Positions 5,799 to 7,835 of a DNA stretch of 7,835 bases are shown here, piece after piece. Position 1 is the first letter of the stretch. Each line of letters begins with the position of its first letter. The position numbers were made by a program, and so were the translations under genes. Location: contig PXDX01000030.1 in assembly GCA_003564915.1 (NCBI GenBank), positions 1 to 7,835 on the forward strand, in the 5' to 3' direction. Source of the DNA: a candidate division WWE3 bacterium (lineage in GTDB: Bacteria; Patescibacteriota; WWE3; UBA101185; UBA10185). The notes beneath the pieces were generated by a model. It had not been told where the DNA came from, searched no databases, and saw only the letters and a list, made by a program, of their open reading frames with translations.

Positions 5799-7622
5799 GT
5801 GCAATTAAAATTTGACCCGGACAACCCAAATTTTGAATATATTAAAACACCAGAAGCTTTAAATAAGGCACTAGAAGCTCTGGAAAAGGAGACCGTGATA
5901 GGTATAGATGTAGAAGCAACCGGCCTAGATCCCTATACTTCAAAACTTCTACTGGTTCAGATCGGAAAAGAGGATATAAGTTACATTTTCGATGCCAGAA
6001 AGCTCGATCTGAAAGAATATCCCCGATTTAAGGAACTGATTGAGAGTTCAAAAAGAATCAAACTTCTTCATAACGCAAAATTTGATTACAAGTTTTTAAA
6101 AGTTCAGACCGGGTCAAGTTTAACTAATGTGTATGACACAATGTTGGCAGGGGCAGTTTTGACAGCCGGCTTGGTAGGAAAAAACCCTTCATTGAAGGAA
6201 TTAACCACTCAATATTGTAACTTCGACATGGACAAAGGAATAAGAAAGACTTTTCAAGATCACATTGGCCCTATCACACAGGCTCAACTAAAGTATTCAG
6301 GACTGGATACACTGGCTTTATTTCCCATATTTACACAGCAACTTCATGAGCTTAAGAAGGAGAATTTAGTGAAAGTGGCAAAATTGGAGTTTTCCTCTAC
6401 CTTGGTTGTGGCGGAAATGGAATTAAGGGGGATTTTTATAGATATTGAGAGGTGGGAGAATGTTATAGAGGACCTTGAAGATAAGCGCTCGAAACACGCA
6501 GAGAAATTTCAGGATCTAATTCGTCCGTACTACAGCCGTCGCTCACATGATCTATTCGGCAATTCCGTTGATGCTATGAATATAAACTCACAGGTGCAGC
6601 TAATGGAACTCTTAAATGATAAGATCGGACTGAATTTACCGAATACCAATGAGGGTATTTTGAAAACCGTTGATCATCCTGTGGTAAATACCCTCCGCGA
6701 TTACCGAAAATATGAAAAGTTAATTTCTGCTTTTGGTCAAGCCCTTTTGGATAAAGTAAACCCTGTTACCGGTAGGTTGCATCCGGATTTTAATCAAATG
6801 GGTACGGCTACGGGTAGATTTTCCTGCAAAGATCCCAATCTTCAACAGATACCCCGTAATTCAAAAGAAGCGCCATTTAGAGAGCTTTTTAAACCTGCGC
6901 CCGGTTATAAGCTCGTGACGGCCGACTATTCATCCTTTGAAATGAGAATACTGGCGGATTTATCAGGCGATGAAAAAATGATCAAAGCCTTGAAAGAAGG
7001 TCTTGATATTCATTCATATACGGCTTCGCTCATGTTCGATGTTCCTTATAGCGAGGATTTTAGAGAGGATCATCCTGATCTCCGTCAAATTGCTAAACCT
7101 ATTGGTTTCGGTCTAATGTACGGAATGAGTCCGATGGGATTGGCCGCGCAATTGGGTGTTTCCGTGGATAAAGGTGAAGAATATATGGAGCTGTATTTTA
7201 AAAGCTATCCAAGTGTTCGAGATTTCCTAAATAACCTCTCGGAAAACGCTGTTAAGAGAGGATGGAGTACCACCCCTTTGGGAAGGAAACGTTGGTATAA
7301 AAGACCGGATCCTACAGATCCAGATTACAGACGCAGAATGTCCGGTATTAAAAGACAGGCTAAAAATCACCCGATTCAAGGTACAAACGCCGATGCAATC
7401 AAATTTGCATTCGTGTTCATACAAAAAAGAATACAGGAAGAGGGTCTGGATGGAGGTATTACTCATACCGTTCATGATGAAATCGTTTGTGAGGTTAGGG
7501 AGGATCAGGCAGAAGAGTGGGCAGAGATACAATCCGCGGAGATGGTTAGAGCAGCCGAACTTTTTATTAAAAAAGTACCAATCAAGTCGGAACCTTTCAT
7601 CGGAGACGTTTGGGAACATTAA
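5799..7622 (+). CDS. polA: DNA polymerase I, proofreading form without 5' nuclease domain
   Basis: The product has 607 residues, against about 900 for full-length bacterial Pol I. It begins directly with the 3'-5' exonuclease domain, where the catalytic motifs are intact: D37/E39 in IDVEATGLD, NAKFD (N92, D96) and YSGLD (Y166, D170). The polymerase domain follows. TATGRFSCKDPNLQQIPR (336-353) leads to motif A with D376 and E381 in ADYSSFEMRILADLSGDE, motif B with R429, K433, F437 and Y441 in RQIAKPIGFGLMYG, NHPIQGTNADAIK (523-535), and motif C with D560 and E561 in HTVHDEIVCEV. Proofreading and DNA synthesis should work; removal of RNA primers would need another nuclease. The missing N-terminus is not a mis-called start. 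GTG 5799 is the only start after an in-frame TAA at 5787-5789, and that stop lies in the -10 box. Motif A and B carry some non-E. coli residues (S379, F380, P434, G436). A phage-derived origin is possible, but base composition looks like its neighbours. Confidence 0.95.
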   Translation: MQLKFDPDNPNFEYIKTPEALNKALEALEKETVIGIDVEATGLDPYTSKLLLVQIGKEDISYIFDARKLDLKEYPRFKELIESSKRIKLLHNAKFDYKFLKVQTGSSLTNVYDTMLAGAVLTAGLVGKNPSLKELTTQYCNFDMDKGIRKTFQDHIGPITQAQLKYSGLDTLALFPIFTQQLHELKKENLVKVAKLEFSSTLVVAEMELRGIFIDIERWENVIEDLEDKRSKHAEKFQDLIRPYYSRRSHDLFGNSVDAMNINSQVQLMELLNDKIGLNLPNTNEGILKTVDHPVVNTLRDYRKYEKLISAFGQALLDKVNPVTGRLHPDFNQMGTATGRFSCKDPNLQQIPRNSKEAPFRELFKPAPGYKLVTADYSSFEMRILADLSGDEKMIKALKEGLDIHSYTASLMFDVPYSEDFREDHPDLRQIAKPIGFGLMYGMSPMGLAAQLGVSVDKGEEYMELYFKSYPSVRDFLNNLSENAVKRGWSTTPLGRKRWYKRPDPTDPDYRRRMSGIKRQAKNHPIQGTNADAIKFAFVFIQKRIQEEGLDGGITHTVHDEIVCEVREDQAEEWAEIQSAEMVRAAELFIKKVPIKSEPFIGDVWEH

Positions 7623-7639
7623 TAAGAGTTCTTAGTCTT

Positions 7640-7664
7640 TATGCTTTTGTTAAAGCATATTATT
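7640..7664 (+). terminator. Possible rho-independent terminator after polA
   Basis: TATGCTTT and AAAGCATA (7640-7647 and 7652-7659) form a perfect 8-bp stem around a TGTT loop, starting 17 bases after the polA stop. The following bases, TTATT, are T-rich but broken by an A, and the stem has only two G-C pairs. It is a weak terminator at best. Its place between polA and an independently regulated promoter supports the call. Confidence 0.45.
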
Positions 7665-7668
7665 ATGC

Positions 7669-7695
7669 TTAGCACCTAGTTTGATTAAGTGCTAA
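7669..7695 (+). promoter_or_regulatory. CIRCE operator (HrcA binding site)
   Basis: TTAGCAC, 13 bases, GTGCTAA: a perfect 7-bp inverted repeat with the exact CIRCE geometry. Against the consensus TTAGCACTC-N9-GAGTGCTAA it matches 15 of 18 arm positions. CIRCE is the operator of the heat-shock repressor HrcA. The element covers the whole -35 box of the downstream promoter, so bound HrcA would block RNA polymerase. It predicts that the organism encodes hrcA elsewhere and that the last gene in the window is heat inducible. Confidence 0.88.
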
Positions 7696-7708
7696 TCAGT
7701 GGTATAAT
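7681..7708 (+). promoter_or_regulatory. Heat-shock promoter of the zinc-ribbon gene (predicted leaderless start)
   Basis: TTGATT (7681-7686, 4 of 6 matches) and a perfect TATAAT (7703-7708) are 16 bases apart. TGG directly before the -10 makes it an extended -10 promoter. The -35 lies in the spacer of the CIRCE element. The -10 ends 6 bases (TAGCTC) before the ATG at 7715, the same distance as at gatC and polA, and there is no Shine-Dalgarno sequence. Confidence 0.78.
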
Positions 7709-7714
7709 TAGCTC

Positions 7715-7835
7715 ATGGTAGTTTGTCAACGCTGCGGGCAACGCCCGGCGGTAATTTCTACAACTCAGATTGTAAATGGTAAGCCTGTGTATATGGCTCT
7801 CTGCGAAGTATGTTTCAAGCAAATGCAAAAAGAAA
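7715..7835 (+). CDS. Zinc-ribbon protein, probably the N-terminus of a Clp ATPase or McsA-like protein (3' truncated by window)
   Basis: Forty codons are visible, open to the window edge. The sequence begins MVVCQRCGQRPAV and continues with TTQIVNGKPVYMALCEVCFK, placing paired cysteines at C4/C7 and C30/C33 for one zinc ion. The CxxCxxRPA...NG...LCxxC pattern resembles the N-terminus of McsA, the zinc-finger partner of the CtsR/McsB stress system. It also resembles the zinc ribbon found, from memory, at the front of some ClpB/ClpC-type ATPases. The CIRCE operator just upstream supports a proteostasis role. I cannot tell a short McsA-like protein from the start of a large Clp ATPase because the rest lies outside the window. 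The ATG is the first possible start after the promoter and is preceded by no ribosome binding site. Confidence 0.75.
   Translation, partial: MVVCQRCGQRPAVISTTQIVNGKPVYMALCEVCFKQMQKE

Noticed and set aside
5776..5808. Ten-codon ORF (MRFANIELCN) starting 1 base after the gatB stop and overlapping the polA start, a possible leader peptide
   Set aside because: It has no ribosome binding site, spans the polA -10 box, and would lie mostly outside a transcript starting at the polA GTG. It looks like chance.
7393..7635. 80-codon plus-strand frame overlapping the 3' end of polA
   Set aside because: It is out of frame with the conserved motif C and C-terminus of Pol I and shows no family signature. 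It is a shadow frame.

Overview
The window is 7.8 kb of compact bacterial chromosome, with every gene on the + strand and almost no intergenic space. In order it holds the 3' end of polX (PHP domain), lemA, htpX, gatC, gatA, a small HEPN-like gene, gatB, a short DNA polymerase I gene, and the 5' end of a zinc-ribbon gene that is probably clp- or mcsA-related. There are no RNA genes, mobile elements, CRISPR arrays or long non-coding stretches. The largest gap, about 92 bases before the last gene, holds a hairpin, a CIRCE operator and a promoter.

The organism is most likely a member of the Patescibacteria/Candidate Phyla Radiation (inference). The base composition is moderately AT-rich and packing is tight with ATGA overlaps. 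The GatCAB route, a Pol I without a 5' nuclease domain, and the little HEPN-like protein all fit my memory of that group. TGA is a real stop here, ending gatA, the HEPN-like gene and gatB. This argues against the code-25 lineages (Gracilibacteria, Absconditabacteria). I cannot place it at class level.

Region 1 (1-2269): polX, lemA and htpX run in tandem. LemA and HtpX are membrane proteins often found side by side, and HtpX is a membrane zinc protease of the stress response. Region 2 (2270-5775): a promoter overlapping the end of region 1 drives gatC-gatA-HEPN-gatB. GatCAB amidates Glu-tRNA(Gln) and/or Asp-tRNA(Asn). The HEPN-like gene overlaps both gatA and gatB by 4 bases, so it is built into the operon. 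Region 3 (5764-7622): polA, with its own promoter inside the end of gatB. Region 4 (7640-7835): a weak terminator-like hairpin, then a CIRCE element overlapping a strong promoter and the start of a zinc-ribbon gene. Heat-shock control by HrcA is therefore likely.

The most notable pattern is in the starts. The three genes with recognisable promoters (gatC, polA, the zinc-ribbon gene) each have a -10 hexamer ending exactly 6 bases before the start codon and no Shine-Dalgarno sequence. This predicts leaderless mRNAs. lemA and gatB, which are internal to gene clusters, have good Shine-Dalgarno sequences. The second point of interest is the HEPN-like gene between gatA and gatB.
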